From: Armigeres subalbatus
Lineage: Eukaryota; Arthropoda; Insecta; Diptera; Culicidae
Length of the DNA stretch: 64,000 nucleotides
Direction: 5' to 3'
Assembly (NCBI RefSeq): GCF_024139115.2
Contig: NC_085139.1
Coordinates: 105,315,935-105,379,934 of the forward strand
The notes under the pieces were generated by a model. The model was not told where the DNA came from and searched no databases. It was given only the letters and a program-made list of their open reading frames with translations. Shown in pieces: positions 42,806 through 53,948 of the stretch (position 1 is its first letter; each line of letters begins with the position of its first letter). The position numbers were made by a program, and so were the translations under genes.

Positions 42806-44453
42806 GCAATGTTGAATTTCGAAGGGTTCTAGTGGGTACACGGAAGTTCAACATGGAAAGCAATTCAGGTGAATCAGTTTCACCATTCAAAAGTTTGGCC
42901 ACTAGTAGTGATTGTTGAACTTTTTTCCGCTGCTCCAGCGTATCCAATCCCAGCAAACCACATCTATCGGGGTACGGTGGCAGATTATCAGGGTCTCTCC
43001 AAGGCAAGCTTTTAAGCGCCAAACGTATGAATCTCTTCTGTACGCGTTCGAATCTCCGACTCCACGTGACTTGATATGAATGCCATACAACAGAAACATT
43101 TTCCAAAATTGAACGTATAAGTGCACAGTATAAACACTTCCAGCAGTATGGATATGTAAAATCTTTTGCGACTTTCGAAATGAAACCTGTCAATTCGCTT
43201 TCGATAAAATTGCTGATCGATGCAGATCAAATGCTAATTTCGACTCCAACTGAACACCAAGGTTTATGACATTGGTAACTCTTGAAAGAACATTACCATT
43301 AATATGATAATCAAACAGTACTGGCAAAATAGTTCGGTGAAATGTGATCACTTGAAATTTTCCAACGCTTATCGTCAGTTTATTCCTCTTACACCACTCA
43401 GTGAATAAGGTTATCGATCGTTGTAAAGTTAGACAATCCTCTTCCGTGCGTACCACAATATACATCTTCAAATCATCTGCGTAAACTACCTTGAAACCTT
43501 CATCCAGAATTAAAGCAGCATCGCTGAAATATAGTATGAACAGCAACGGCCCGAGGCCGAGATTGCTTCCTTGCGGGACACCAGACTTGTTCGAAAATAC
43601 AGCAGATTCACAGCCACCAACCTTCACACGAAGCTAACGATCCGTTAGGTACGATTCCAGCAAAGATAAGAGTTGCGTGGAAAATTCTAGACGAGTAAGC
43701 TTATGCAAAAGAATTCCTTGGTCAATTTGATCGAAAGCTGCCTTTAGGTCGGTGTAAATAACAACAACTAGAGCTTTCTCTTCCATATTCGTTATGCACT
43801 TCGACGTAAAGCTCAGCAAGTTTGTTGTAACTGATCTCCCAGGCATTAAACCGTGTTGATCAATCGATTTGTAATTTTTTGTTGCATCAAGAACAACTCC
43901 ACAAACAATAATCTCAAACGATTTGAGACAGCCGAAAGGCTCGTAATTGCTCGATAGTTCGCGACATTGTTTCTATCACCACGCTTGAAAACAGGAGCAA
44001 CGAACGATTGTTTCCAGATCCAAGGAAATTCTGCTTGCTGAAGTGAGCGATTGAAAGTACAACACAATGAAACTGTTAAAGCGTCAATATATCTAAGGGC
44101 CAATTTCTTCACCTTCGCTTAACTCTTAAGCGGTGCTTACCCATACGTTTAAACCTGGTTTAAGGCCTAAGCGGAGGTGAAGAAATCGGCCCTAAGAATT
44201 GCTGGCAAACCATCAGGACCAGGTGCAAAAAACCTCTTCAATTTTTTTTGCAGCAAAAGTAACCATTTGTGGGCTGACGGCAAATATCCCAAGCTCTACG
44301 CAGTTTGTTGGAACATCACGAACGGCATCTTCGATTTCACTCCTTGAGGCGGGATTAGTCGAGAATAAGGATTCAAAGTGATTGGCAAACAACTGGCTTG
44401 ATTCAACAGCGGACGTTGCTGTAGACTCATTCAAATGCACATTGGAAGGAATC
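42806..44453 (-). pseudogene. Jockey/CR1-group RT, frameshifted
   Basis: From 44453 downward: ESSQLFANHFESLF, then after a MITE RYIDALTVSLCCTFNRSLQQ, FPWIWKQSFVAPVFKRGDRN and NVANYRAITSLSAVSNRL, VVVIYTDLKAAFDQIDQG (motif A), SNKSGVPQGSNLGLGPLLF (motif B with an inserted GLG), FKVVYADDLKMYIVV (motif C, YADD), TEWCKRNKLTISVGKFQVIT, FISKVAKDFTYPYCWKCLYC and LPWRDPDNLPPYPDRCGLLG. The C-terminus stops at about 42806 where I-clade sequence takes over. Frame changes occur near 43190, 43630, 43846 and 44213. The wording is Jockey-superfamily, but I cannot separate CR1 from Jockey. The 5' end is cut at the RTE-B start at 44456. Confidence 0.75.
44097..44192. mobile_element. 96-bp MITE inside the RT, TTA target duplication
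   Basis: The left end GGGCCAATTTCTTCACCTTC and complement of the right end GGGCCGATTTCTTCACCTCC form a TIR of about 25 bp. TAA lies at 44094-44096 and 44193-44195 (TTA on the RT strand). Excising the element and one TTA rejoins GLPAIL and RYIDALTVS of the RT. Three-base TWA-type duplications and G-rich ends fit PIF/Harbinger-type MITEs. Confidence 0.82.
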
Positions 44454-44455
44454 AC

Positions 44456-45946
44456 GGGCAGCAGGTACTATGCCCAAGGGCTTGACGAGCCCTCCCCAGA
44501 CCATCTGCGAGTTGTGGTTCCAGCCTAGGATGTGGTGAGGTTTGACAGTGTGCTCTGTTAAACCTCTATAAAAGCTACAAGTAGGCTCCGTCAAAGCGAC
44601 CTTGTGCCGCTCAAAGTGCACAAGCCCAAGTCCTGGGTTAGGTGGGACGCTAAACAGACCTGACATGACGGCCCTCCGACGAGACAGGAGGTTTGCGCAG
44701 GCCCAATAAGCCGCCTTTAAAAACAACCATTACGAACGACATAGAAGCTAATACGATTCAATATAATCTTCAACGACCTAGGCGACGAATAAAGGATCGC
44801 GATTGGAAGCTTGGAACATGGAACTACAAGTTGTTAGGCTTCGCAGGTTGCGACAGGATAATCTACGATCAATTACATCCACGCAACTTTGAAGTGGTGG
44901 CGCTGCAGGAAATCTGCTGGACGGGATAGAAAGTGTGGAAAAGCGGGCGTCGAGCGGCTACCTTCTATCAAAGCTGTGGCACCACTACCGCTACCTTCTA
45001 TCAAAGCTGGGAACCGGCTTCATAGTTCTGGGCAAGATGCGCCAACGCGTGATTGGGTGGCAGCCCATCAACGCAAGGATGTGTAAGCTGATGATAAAAG
45101 CCGTCTCTTCAACTATAGCATCATCAACGTGCACTGCCCACACGAAGGGAGACCCGACGCCGAGAAAGAAGCGTTCTATGCACAGCTGGAGCAGACATAC
45201 GATGGATGCCCACTGCGGGACGTCAAAATCGTCATCGGCGACATGAATGCTCAGGTAGCAAGGGAGGAAATATATAGACCGGTCTTCGGACCGAATAGTC
45301 TGCATACTGAATCGAACGACAACGGCCAACTATGCATAAACTTTGCAGCCTCACGCGGAATGGTAGTCCGCAGCAATTTCTTCTCCCACATGTAAATCAC
45401 CTAATCAAGAAACGGAAAACCAAATCGACCACGTTGACAGTAAATTCTTCTCCGACATCACGAACGTACGCACTTACCGTATTGCGAATATCGAATCCGA
45501 CCACTACCTCGTTGCAGTATGTCTGCGCTCAAAACTCTCGACAGTAAACAGCACGCGTCGGAGTCGTCCGCCGCGATTAAACATTGGGCGGCTACAAGAC
45601 GGTAGACTAGCTCAAGACTACGCGCAGCAGCTGGATGTGGCACTCCCAACGGAAAAGCAGATAGGCCGTTGGAGGCACCGCAACCGCTGTACTAGGCGCG
45701 GTGCCCCGGATTAGAGAAACGACTGGTATTGAAAAAAAGAAACGACGGCGAATGTGAGCAGTTAGTTGAGGAGAAGAATGCAGCATGGGCGAGATTGCTG
45801 CAACACCGCATGAGGGCGAACGAGGCACTATACAAACGGGCGCGGAACAGACAAAACTCGATTTTTCCGAGGAAAAAGCGCCAGCAGGAAGATCGAGACC
45901 GTGAGGAGACGGAGCAACTGTACTGCGCTAAAACGCACGAAAGTTC
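44456..45946 (+). pseudogene. RTE family B, 5' half only
   Basis: It begins with GGGCAGCAGG, the same first bases as the full-length copy at 50755 (complement), then a 5' UTR of about 250 bp. The endonuclease follows: DWKLGTWNYKLLGFAGCDRI, VVALQEICWTG, ARMCKLMIK, VIGDMNAQVAREEIYR, then after a deletion near 45395 ENQIDHV (45420), and the linker EECEQLVEEK (45750) and RETEQLYCA. A tandem duplication of GCTACCTTCTATCAAAGC (near 44962 and 44992) disrupts the N-terminus. Homology to the full-length copy stops at CACGAAAGTTC (45946), where GGAGGAACTTCC-type repeats begin. RT is absent. Confidence 0.8.
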
Positions 45947-46079
45947 CTGGAGGAACTTCCGAAGGAATTCCTGGGGGAACTTCCGAAGGAAATCCTGGAG
46001 GAACTTCCGAGGGAATTTCTGGAGAAACTTCCAAAGGAATTGCTGGAGGAACTTCTGAAGGAATTCCTGGAGGAACTTA
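45946..46079 (+). repeat. GGAGGAACTTCCGAAGGAAT tandem repeat joined to RTE-B
   Basis: About nine units of 12-15 bp (GGAGGAACTTCCGAAGGAAT and variants) follow directly on the truncated RTE-B. The junction shares the word AAGTTCCT or AACTTCC with both partners. The interval 46080-46928 beyond it is AT-rich and unassigned. Confidence 0.8.
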
Positions 46080-46937
46080 GTTTATTTGTCTTATTTGTCT
46101 TATTTGTCTCATTTTGTTCATTTCTTGAAAATGGTTAAACTGATCATTGTTACCTCGGCGACCAGAGTTCCCCGGATTACGGTACTTACTTTTCTCTCAG
46201 ATGAAAAAATCATGGTGGTGGCATAAATCTCTTAAATTGTGGGGCATATGCCCCCTGGGGCGACGTTGCAACACGTTGGTTCTACATAATAATAGATTTT
46301 TGCTTACAACTTTGTACAACAACTTTCGAGTTTTCAGTTACGTCCTAATAAAATGTTGGTGCCGATATCTAAAGTGTCGGAATAAGGTTAGCACTCGAGG
46401 GGAATATCTATTAATCATATTGAACAAATGTGCATAGGGAAGCTGTTGTTATATTACCAAATCATCTCATCTCAAACAAAAAATTAGAGCCCCAACTTCA
46501 TCGGTTCTTTTTGATATCATGCGTGCTCACTTTTGAAAAAACAATCACACGAATAAGAAACAAATAAACTGCTTTTTATTTTGGACGCTATGCGATGAAT
46601 AATAGAAACAGTTACCTTACTAATTCAAAGTTAGAATATAATTTCTCTATCATTTCAATAATTATTGATCAGTGTACTAACACGTAATTTGTTTTCTTCT
46701 CATATTTCTAGGTAACAACAATTTCGAGTTATCATCCAACCCATGATTACAACGTTCTGAAGGTACGCATAAAAATGTCGATAAAATGAATTTGCTCTCC
46801 TGACGGACAAGGTAGCATAATTCTTAACTTTTTCTGTCCCAAAGGTCTTCATTTTAATTCCAAACCTATTCCTTCACTTCACGCTTCAGCAACCAGCTAG
46901 TGGTTTTTGGAAATAAATGAAAGGTGATAGATGCGAG

Positions 46938-47215
46938 GGGACCACCTTAGCCGTGCGGTAAAACGCACGGCTACAAAGCAAGACCATGCTGAGGGTTCGA
47001 TTCCCGGTGCCGGTCTAGGCAATTTTCGGTTTGGAAATTGTCTCGACTTCCCTGGGCATAAAAGTATCATCGTGTTAGCATCATGATATACGAATACAAA
47101 AATGGTAACTTGGCTTTGAAACATCGCAGTTACTAGCTGTGGAAGTGCTGAATGAACACTAAGCTGCGAGGCGGCTTTGTCCCAGGGTGGGGATGTAATG
47201 CTAATAATAAGAAGA
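46938..47215 (+). mobile_element. Feilai-type SINE, copy 3
   Basis: It has CCTTAGCCGTGCGGTAAAAC, B box GGTTCGATTCCCGG, TGTCTCGACTTCCCTGG, AAGCTGCGAGGCGGC and an (AATAATAAGAAG) tail. Duplications of 9 bp, AGATGCGAG, lie at 46929-46937 and 47216-47224. Compared with copy 2 it lacks about 8 bp before the B box, so its polymerase III promoter may be weaker. Confidence 0.93.
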
Positions 47216-47359
47216 AGATGCGAGCTCAACTCCTTTTCATCTACTTGGAAATATGTAATCCGTTAGCTTAGACGAATGCAATAATTATTAAATACTAGCA
47301 AACCTGACGAATTTAGTTTCGCCTGAAATTTCTCTCGATTTATGCCAAAAAATCTGTTT

Positions 47360-47500
47360 CATTTTTATGGGAGCCCCTCTTTATAAAGGGGGATGGGTCT
47401 CGAACCAAAATTCGGCCCCAAACATGGCTGCATACAAATTTTCACACCGATCGGTTCAGTAGTTTTCGAGTCCATAAAGGTCAGACAGACAGAAATTCAT
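47360..47500 (+). repeat. Dispersed LINE-3'-end-like repeat, copy 2, split by RTE-B
   Basis: TTTTTATGGGAGCCCCTCTT, GGGGGATGGGTCTCGAAC, CCGATCGGTTCAGTAGTTTT and AGACAGACAGAAATTCAT correspond to 10041-10212. After the RTE-B insertion the repeat resumes at 50756 with AGACAGAAATTCATGTTTAT, GTATATAAG, as in copy 1. Confidence 0.65.
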
Positions 47501-50500
47501 TTTTATTTTTATTATCAGACTAAGGCCGGAGTGGCCTGTGCTGCACATAAAAGTCTTCTCCATTCAGCTCGATCCATGGCTGCACTTCGCCAACCACGCA
47601 GTCTGCGGAGGGTCCGCAAATCGTCCTCCACCTGATCGATCCACCTTGCCCGCTGTGCACCTCGCCTTATTGTTCCCGTCGGATCGTTGTCGAGAACCAT
47701 TTTCACCGGATTACTGTCCGACATTCTGGCTACGTGCCCGGCCCACCGCAGTCTTCCGATTTTCGCGGTGTGAACGATGGATGGTTCTCCCAACAGCTGA
47801 TGCAACTAGTGGTTCATTCGCTTCCTCCACGTACCGTCCGCCATCTGCACCCCACCATAGATGGTACGCAACACTTTCCTTTCAAAAACTCCCAGTGCGC
47901 GTTGGTCCTCCACGAGCATCGTCCAGGTCTCGTGTCCGTAGAGAACTACCGGTCTTATAAGCGTTTTGTAGATAGTCAGTTTGGTACGGCGGCGAACTCT
48001 ATTCGATCGGAGCGTCTTACGGAGTCCAAAGAACGTACGATTTCCAGCCACTATGCGCCTCCGAATTTCTCTGCTGGTATCGTTATCGGCGGTCACCAGT
48101 GAGCCCAAGTACACGAATTCTTCAACCACCTCGATTTCGTCACCACCGATAGAAACTCGTGGTGGGTGGCTTACATTGACCTCTCTTGAGCCTCTTCCTA
48201 TCATGTACTTCGTCTTCGACGTGTTGATGACTAGTCCAATCCGTTTAGCTTCGCTTTTCAGTCTGATGTAGGCTTCCTCCATCCTCTCAAAGTTACGTGC
48301 CATGATATCAATGTCGTCAGCGAAACCAAATAACTGGACGGACTTCGTGAAGATCGTACCACTCGAAACCAGACACGAAAGACCATCACCTTGCCGTAAC
48401 CCTCTACGCGTTTCGAAGGGACTCGAGAATGCCCCTGAAACTCGAACTTCGCACATCACCCGATCCATCGTCGCCTTGATCAACCGTATCAGTTTATCCG
48501 GAAATCCGTTTTCGTGCATTAACTGCCATAGCTGGTCCCGATTGATTGTATCATATGCGGCTTTGAAGTCGATAAATAGATGATGTGTGGGCACGTTGTA
48601 TTCGCGGCATTTCTGCAATACCTGACGTATGGCGAACACCTGGTCTGTGGTAGAGCGTTCGCCCATAAATCCCGCCTGGTACTGCCCCACGAACTCTCTT
48701 GCAATTGGTGTTAGTCGGCGGCATAAAATTTGGGAGAGTATCTTGTAGGCGGCGTTCAGCAATGTGATTGCGCGGTAGTTGCTACAATCCAGCTTATCGC
48801 CCTTTTTGTAGATTGGACACACGACACCTTCCATCTACTCCTGCGGCAGAACCTCATCCTCCCAAACATTGGTAATCACCCAGTGCAGCGCTCTAGCCAG
48901 TGCCTCTCCACCGTGTTTAAACAGCTCTCCTGGTAGTTGGTCAACTCCAGGGGCTTTGTTGTTTTTCAGCCGGCCGATCTCCTCCTGGATTTCCTGGAGA
49001 TTCAGAGCCGGAAGTCGCATGTCCTGCGCGCGTGCTCCTAGGTTCATTACCATACCGCCACCGTTGTCTGCCATGTCGCCATTCAGGTGCTCTTCGTAGT
49101 GCTGCCGCCACCTTTGGATCACCTTACGCTCGTTTGTAAGAAGGTTCCCGTTTATGTCCTTACACATATCGGGCTGTGGCACGTGGCCCTTACGTGAACG
49201 GTTCTACTTCTCATAGAACTTTCGTGCGTTATTAGCGCGGTACAGTTCTTCCGTCTCTTCACGGTCTCGATCTTCCTGCTGGCGCTTTTTCCTCCGGAAA
49301 ATCGAGTTTTGTCTGTTCCGCGCCCGTTTGTATCGTGCCTCGTTCGCCCTCGTGCGGTATTGCAGCAATCTCGCCCATGCTGCATTCTTCTCCTCAACTA
49401 ACTACTCCCATTCGCCGTCATACCAGTCGTTTCTCTGATCCGGAGCCACCGTGCATAGTGCAGCGGTTGCGGTGCTTCCAATGGCGGATCGAATATCTCT
49501 CCAGCCATCTTCAAGAGATGCTGCGCCTAGCTGCTCTTCCGTTGGGAGTGCCCCTTCCAGCTGCTGCGCGTAGTCTTGGGCTAGTCTACCGTCTTGTAGC
49601 CGCCCAATGTTTAGCCGCGGCGGACGACTCCGACGCGTGTTTATCACCGTCGAGAGTTTTGAGCGCAGGCATACTGCAACGAGGTAGTGGTTGGATTCAA
49701 TATTCGAACTGCGGTAAGTGCGTACGTTCGTGATGTCGGAGAAGAATTTGCCGTCGATTAGAACGTGGTCGATTTAATTTTCCGTTACTTGATTAGGTGA
49801 TTTCCATGTGGCCTTGTGGATATTCTTGCGGGGGAAGAAAGTGCTTCGGGCTACCATTCCGCGGGAGGCTGCGAAGTTTATGCATCGTTGACCGTTGTCG
49901 TTCGATACGGTATGCAGACTATCCGGTCCGATGACCGTTCTATACATTTCCTCCCTTCCTACCTGAGCGTTCATGTCACCGATGACGATTTTGACGTCCC
50001 GCAGTGGGCATCCATCGTATGTCTGCTCCAGCTGCGCATAGAACGCTTCTTTCTCGTCGTCGGATCTCCCTTCGTGTGGGCAGTGCACGTTGACGATGCT
50101 ATAGTGGAAGAAACGGCCTTTTATCCTCAGCTTGCACTTCCTTGCGTTGATTGACTGCCACCCAATCACACGTTGGCGCATCTTTCCCAGTACTATGAAG
50201 CCGGTTCCCAGCTTGTTGGTGGTGCCTCAGCTTTGGTAGAAGGTAGCCGCTCGATGCCCGCTTTTCCACACTTTTTGTCCTGTCCAGCAGATTTCCTGCA
50301 GCGCCACGACATCGAAGTTGCGGGGATGTAATTCATCGTAGATTATCCTGTCGCAACCTGCGAAGCCTAGCGACTTGCAGTTCCATGTTCCAAGCTTCCA
50401 ATCGTTATCCTTTATTCGTCGCCTAGGTCGTTGTATCGAGTCGTATTATCTTCTATGTCGTTCGTAATAGTTGTTTTTAAAGGCGGCTTATTGGGCCTGC

Positions 50501-50755
50501 GCAAGCCTCCTGTCTCGTCGAAGGGCCGTCATGTCAGGTCTGTTTAGCGTCCCACCTAACACCAGGACTTGGGCTTGTGCGCTTTGAGCGGCACACGGTC
50601 GCTTTGGCGGAGCCTACTTGCGGATATATGCAGCTTTTTATAGAGGTTTACCAGGGTCCACTGTCAAACCCCACCATATCCTAGGCAGGCGCCACAACTC
50701 GCAGATGGCCTGGGGAGGGATCGTCAAGCCCTTGGACATAGTCCCTGCTGCCCCC
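47501..50755 (-). mobile_element. Full-length RTE family B retrotransposon
   Basis: Direct duplications AGACAGAAATTCAT at 47487-47500 and 50756-50769 bound a 3.25-kb element on the minus strand. It has a 5' UTR of about 330 bp starting GGGGGCAGCAGG, one ORF with endonuclease then RT, and a short tail (GATAATAAAAATAAAA). Family B differs from A throughout but has the same plan; together with the fragments at 44456 and 54828 it forms a second RTE family in the window. The insertion target is the 3' end of a dispersed repeat. Confidence 0.87.
47515..50420 (-). pseudogene. RTE-B ORF: one frame, six premature stops, no frameshift
   Basis: All coding pieces lie in one reading frame. The endonuclease reads VVALQEICWTG, FSMxN-type VNVHCPHEGRSDDEK, VIGDMNAQVGREEMYR (GDMN intact) and RNDWYDGEWE. 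RT reads NKAPGVDQLPGELFKHGGE, GVVCPIYKKGDKLDC, NYRAITLLNAAYKILSQIL, YQAGFMGERSTTDQVFAIR, FIDFKAAYDTINRD, FGFADDIDIMARN, VYLGSLVTADNDTSREIR and VRW-type LRWAGHVARMSDS. Stops lie at 50227 (TGA), 49774 (TAA), 49402, 49204, 48835 and 47806 (TAG), each explained by one base change from the residue in RTE-A or in the other B copy. A 45-bp in-frame deletion after GDGLSCL removes part of the palm. Confidence 0.82.
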
Positions 50756-50969
50756 AGACAGAAATTCATGTTTATGTATATAAGATAAATTTTCTTTCAC
50801 CGTCATATTGACTGCATAAGGGTGGTTACTTCATCAGTTCTGTCACCTAAAATAAACTTGAGAAAAAGTAGGAACATGGAAATTTTGACATGGCATGATA
50901 CTGCCCATAAATTCATAACAGTCCCATGTAGATAAGAAATCAAGCAAACATAAGACTGTTATAAATTTC

Positions 50970-51035
50970 CCTAGCAGCATAACTATGGCCGATTTGGTTG
51001 CAGCATAAACTTGTAAATTAAATGTGTGCTTCTCG
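50970..51035. mobile_element. Small MITE with CCTAGCAGCA ends, copy 2
   Basis: CCTAGCAGCATAAC at the left and the complement of GTGTGCTTCTCGG at the right match the ends of the element at 17959-18063, and the internal GGTTGCAGCA word is shared. This copy is about 66 bp and more diverged. Confidence 0.45.
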
Positions 51036-51157
51036 GGCTATGGACAGGATGTAGGAATGTTGAATCAAAATGTGATGAACATTTTTCAGTCAAACAATTT
51101 TTGGTCTGAGGAAAGAAATTCAACAATATTACGAATTTCGGGCTTTTGAGAAATTAA

Positions 51158-52437
51158 TAAGGTACACTGGGGGAAGTGGAAAAGGAAAAATCGATAGTGC
51201 ATGTTTGAATTAGTGTACAACTAGTTTAAATGATTTAAATGCGTTCAATCAAAATGGGCTATCAAAAACAGTAAATTTTGCACCAACTGTGTGGTAATTC
51301 ATACCATTTTGGTCGCTTGAAATTCATGGAAATAGATTTTAAAATTAGGAGTTGTTTTTCCACTTACCCTAGTGGGATGGGGTAAGTGGAAAACCCATGT
51401 TGCATTGACCTTCAATAGTGATGAGAAGTTACATATAACTAAAATCAATACGATAATTGCTCTGAGTATCTTTCGTGGAATAATTTCATTACCTTAACGG
51501 AATAGATCCTCAAGGAATTCTCGTAATAGCTAGGCGAGGGCTGGTTTTGCCTTCTCGAACACTAAGTGCACGTAAAGTCTATATTTTCGCTCCAAAGATG
51601 AAGTTTTTAAAGGAAAAATGGGACTTACAGGGTTATAAACTAATCAACTTAGTTTAACGAATTGAGATGATGTCTGCATGTGTGTGTGCGCAAAGCACGT
51701 ACAAAATTATCAGCTATTCTTAAGCACTTGTCCTTAACCAATTTTTTCGCAAAAAAATTGCATTTAACGACGAAATTGTTATGAATAAAGATTAATGTGA
51801 ATTATACAATATATTTACCTATCAGTGCTATTTTTAACTTTCTTATACATTTTTTTCATATGTAAAACATGTGAAAGGCATCAATACCGATAGGTGGATT
51901 AATCAAGCATTTTCTCATTTATATTAGTCCAATCACCACTGGAATCACAATGATAACAAAGAAGGAACATATTAAGATTCACAGCTATCGAAATAAACCC
52001 TGAAGGGAAGAAAAAAATTGCGTAATTAGAACATTATCCACTTCCCCCGCAGTGTTTGATACCTGGGGTAAGTGTAAAATCTTTGAATTATTTGCTTTCT
52101 TGGTACAAACCACTACCAATTGAATGGGATTAGTTTAATTGTATTATAATGGTCTCCTGTGATATAAATTCACTTGAAAAAAGAACAATTGGTGCAAATA
52201 AGAATTGATTTTATGAATGCAAATATCAATTTTTCGCGAAACCTAAAATAACAGTTCAAGCGTTAACCGTGTTAGTGTATGTGTTATACAAATTTCAACA
52301 TAGTATTAGTGTGAGCATCAAAGTATAACATTGCATAATGCTATGATGTGGTAAAAACTGTAAAGTATGTTTAATTCCATTTTTTCGAGTCGATTTTTAC
52401 ACTTACCCCCTTTTTCCACTTCCCCCAGTGTACCTTA
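51158..52437. mobile_element. 1.28-kb TIR element with TAA duplication
   Basis: TAAGGTACACTGGGGGAAGT (continuing GGAAAA) at 51158 and its complement ending at 52437 form a TIR of about 27 bp; TAA lies outside at 51155-51157 and 52438-52440. The word GGGGTAAGTGGAAAA and its complement recur inside (51373, 51357, 52040, 52063), once as a local hairpin. No frame of note is present. A dispersed repeat copy (51549-51910) has landed in it. The 3-bp duplication suggests a Harbinger-like, non-autonomous element. Confidence 0.75.
51549..51910 (+). repeat. Dispersed (ACAY)n-containing repeat, uninterrupted copy
   Basis: CCTTCTCGAACACTAAGTGC, GTAAAGTCTATATTTTCGCT, TTTAACGAATTGAGATGATG, then TCTGCATGTGTGTGTGCG and, at the far end, GAAAGGCATCAATACCGATA followed by GGTGGATTAA. 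It is diverged but joins both halves without an R1 element between, so it represents an empty site for the R1 insertions at 5.5, 14.6 and 26.5 kb. Confidence 0.65.
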
Positions 52438-52440
52438 TAA

Positions 52441-53762
52441 AAATCGAGATAACATACTTATTTCGTGTGCTTTTAAAAATTCAAGAATTTTTAAAGAAAA
52501 ATCTTTAATTTTTGTTTTATTACACAAATATACGTAATTTCCCATACCGGTGTAATTTTCCATGAGTCTACTTTTTCTCTCGGTGACAGCTGACGGCCTT
52601 CTCCTCCCCTATTTATGCCTTGACAAATCATTGATCACTAATATATACTCGAACATTGCGCAGATCAAGGTTGATTGTCAGCATCTACAAGAACAGCTAA
52701 TCGCATCATAATGTAGCAACGACGACTGCCGTTCTACCGATCTCAAGCCCAAATTGATTTTCTAACAATGCAATGTCACGAAGAACGCAACTATAAACAT
52801 TCCAACCAAAGAGTTCCACCTAGGTCGGAACTGCTAGAGCACTTTTCCGAATTAGAAACCTGATGAACTTCCCCCATTCGAATGAAGCAACAGTAACACA
52901 ACGGCCGATGAATGACCTGCTGTGTCGAAAAGTGCGCTTTTCTGTTGTTGTTGTTGTAACCTTGTCGGTATGGTGTGTACGATCGAACAAGCACTGAATC
53001 GGATGGACTAACTAAACCTTGTGTTTTACCAGAAACTGTGCGAAATGAACAATAACTTTCCACGACAAGCCGTGTACCCTCACAAGGATATCGTCGAAAC
53101 GATATTGATAATCGTTTAGTTCAAAATGCAGCCCCTAAAACCGTGCGAGCAGCGGTTCACCCATTTATGATTTTAGCAACCAAATTAGTCTAGTAGCTCA
53201 GAAATGACTATCTTTGTGCAAACAACACTTCTGTTCGTAAGGGCAGTTAACCATTTCAGTTGCGTGTCTATTCACTTGTCGACGCTCCCCACCCACCCTG
53301 TATGGTAGTTTCCCCTCCATTTACATTCTTGTATAAATATTTACAAATTAGTCTAATTAGTCGTGAATCGTAGGCACTACCGGCCACACCTGTGCTCGAA
53401 TGACTCAAAAATGAGGGTTGACGACACTGGTTTAGAATCGGTTTGAGTGACATTGGCGATATCTGTATGACATTCGGAAAAGTTCCTAAATGAGTGTCTC
53501 GTTGGTACATGACTGACAATCAATTTTTAATGATTAATTATTAAATGGGTTTTCCGGAAGCTAAATAGAAGAATCACACTCAGGTCTCAATCATCGAGTC
53601 ATGCGTGAGAAAACTTACACATAATACTGCAACCATAAATTATTCTTAAGGTTTTTCAAATTCAATGCTACGATTCACTCAATTCCTGCAAATTTGTCAT
53701 AGATTCGTTTCACATCAGCTATTACCAGATTCATTTTGGTGAGCTCAATTGATAAACATCAA
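52441..53762. other. Unassigned interval
   Basis: No family-bearing frame or repeat pair seen. 52580-53120 is less AT-rich than its neighbours. Confidence 0.3.
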
Positions 53763-53765
53763 TAA

Positions 53766-53945
53766 TGCTACGTTTTGACAGGGCAAGTGAATTGAACAAC
53801 TCAGTTGAATTCAATTGACTTGCCAAAAGTTGAACATGTTCAACTTTCTTTTCGTTCAAGTGAATTGAATTAAGGTGTTTACACGTTCAGTTCGCGTTCG
53901 ATTCAAACGACTTGCTCAATTCACTTGCCTTGTCTAAACGTAGCA
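53766..53945. mobile_element. 180-bp MITE with TAA duplication
   Basis: TGCTACGTTTTGACAGGGCA (continuing AGTGAATTGA) is repeated in complement at the right end with two mismatches over about 32 bp. TAA lies at 53763-53765 and 53946-53948. The interior repeats CAAGTGAATTGAA and its complement several times, giving multiple nested hairpins. Confidence 0.82.
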
Positions 53946-53948
53946 TAA

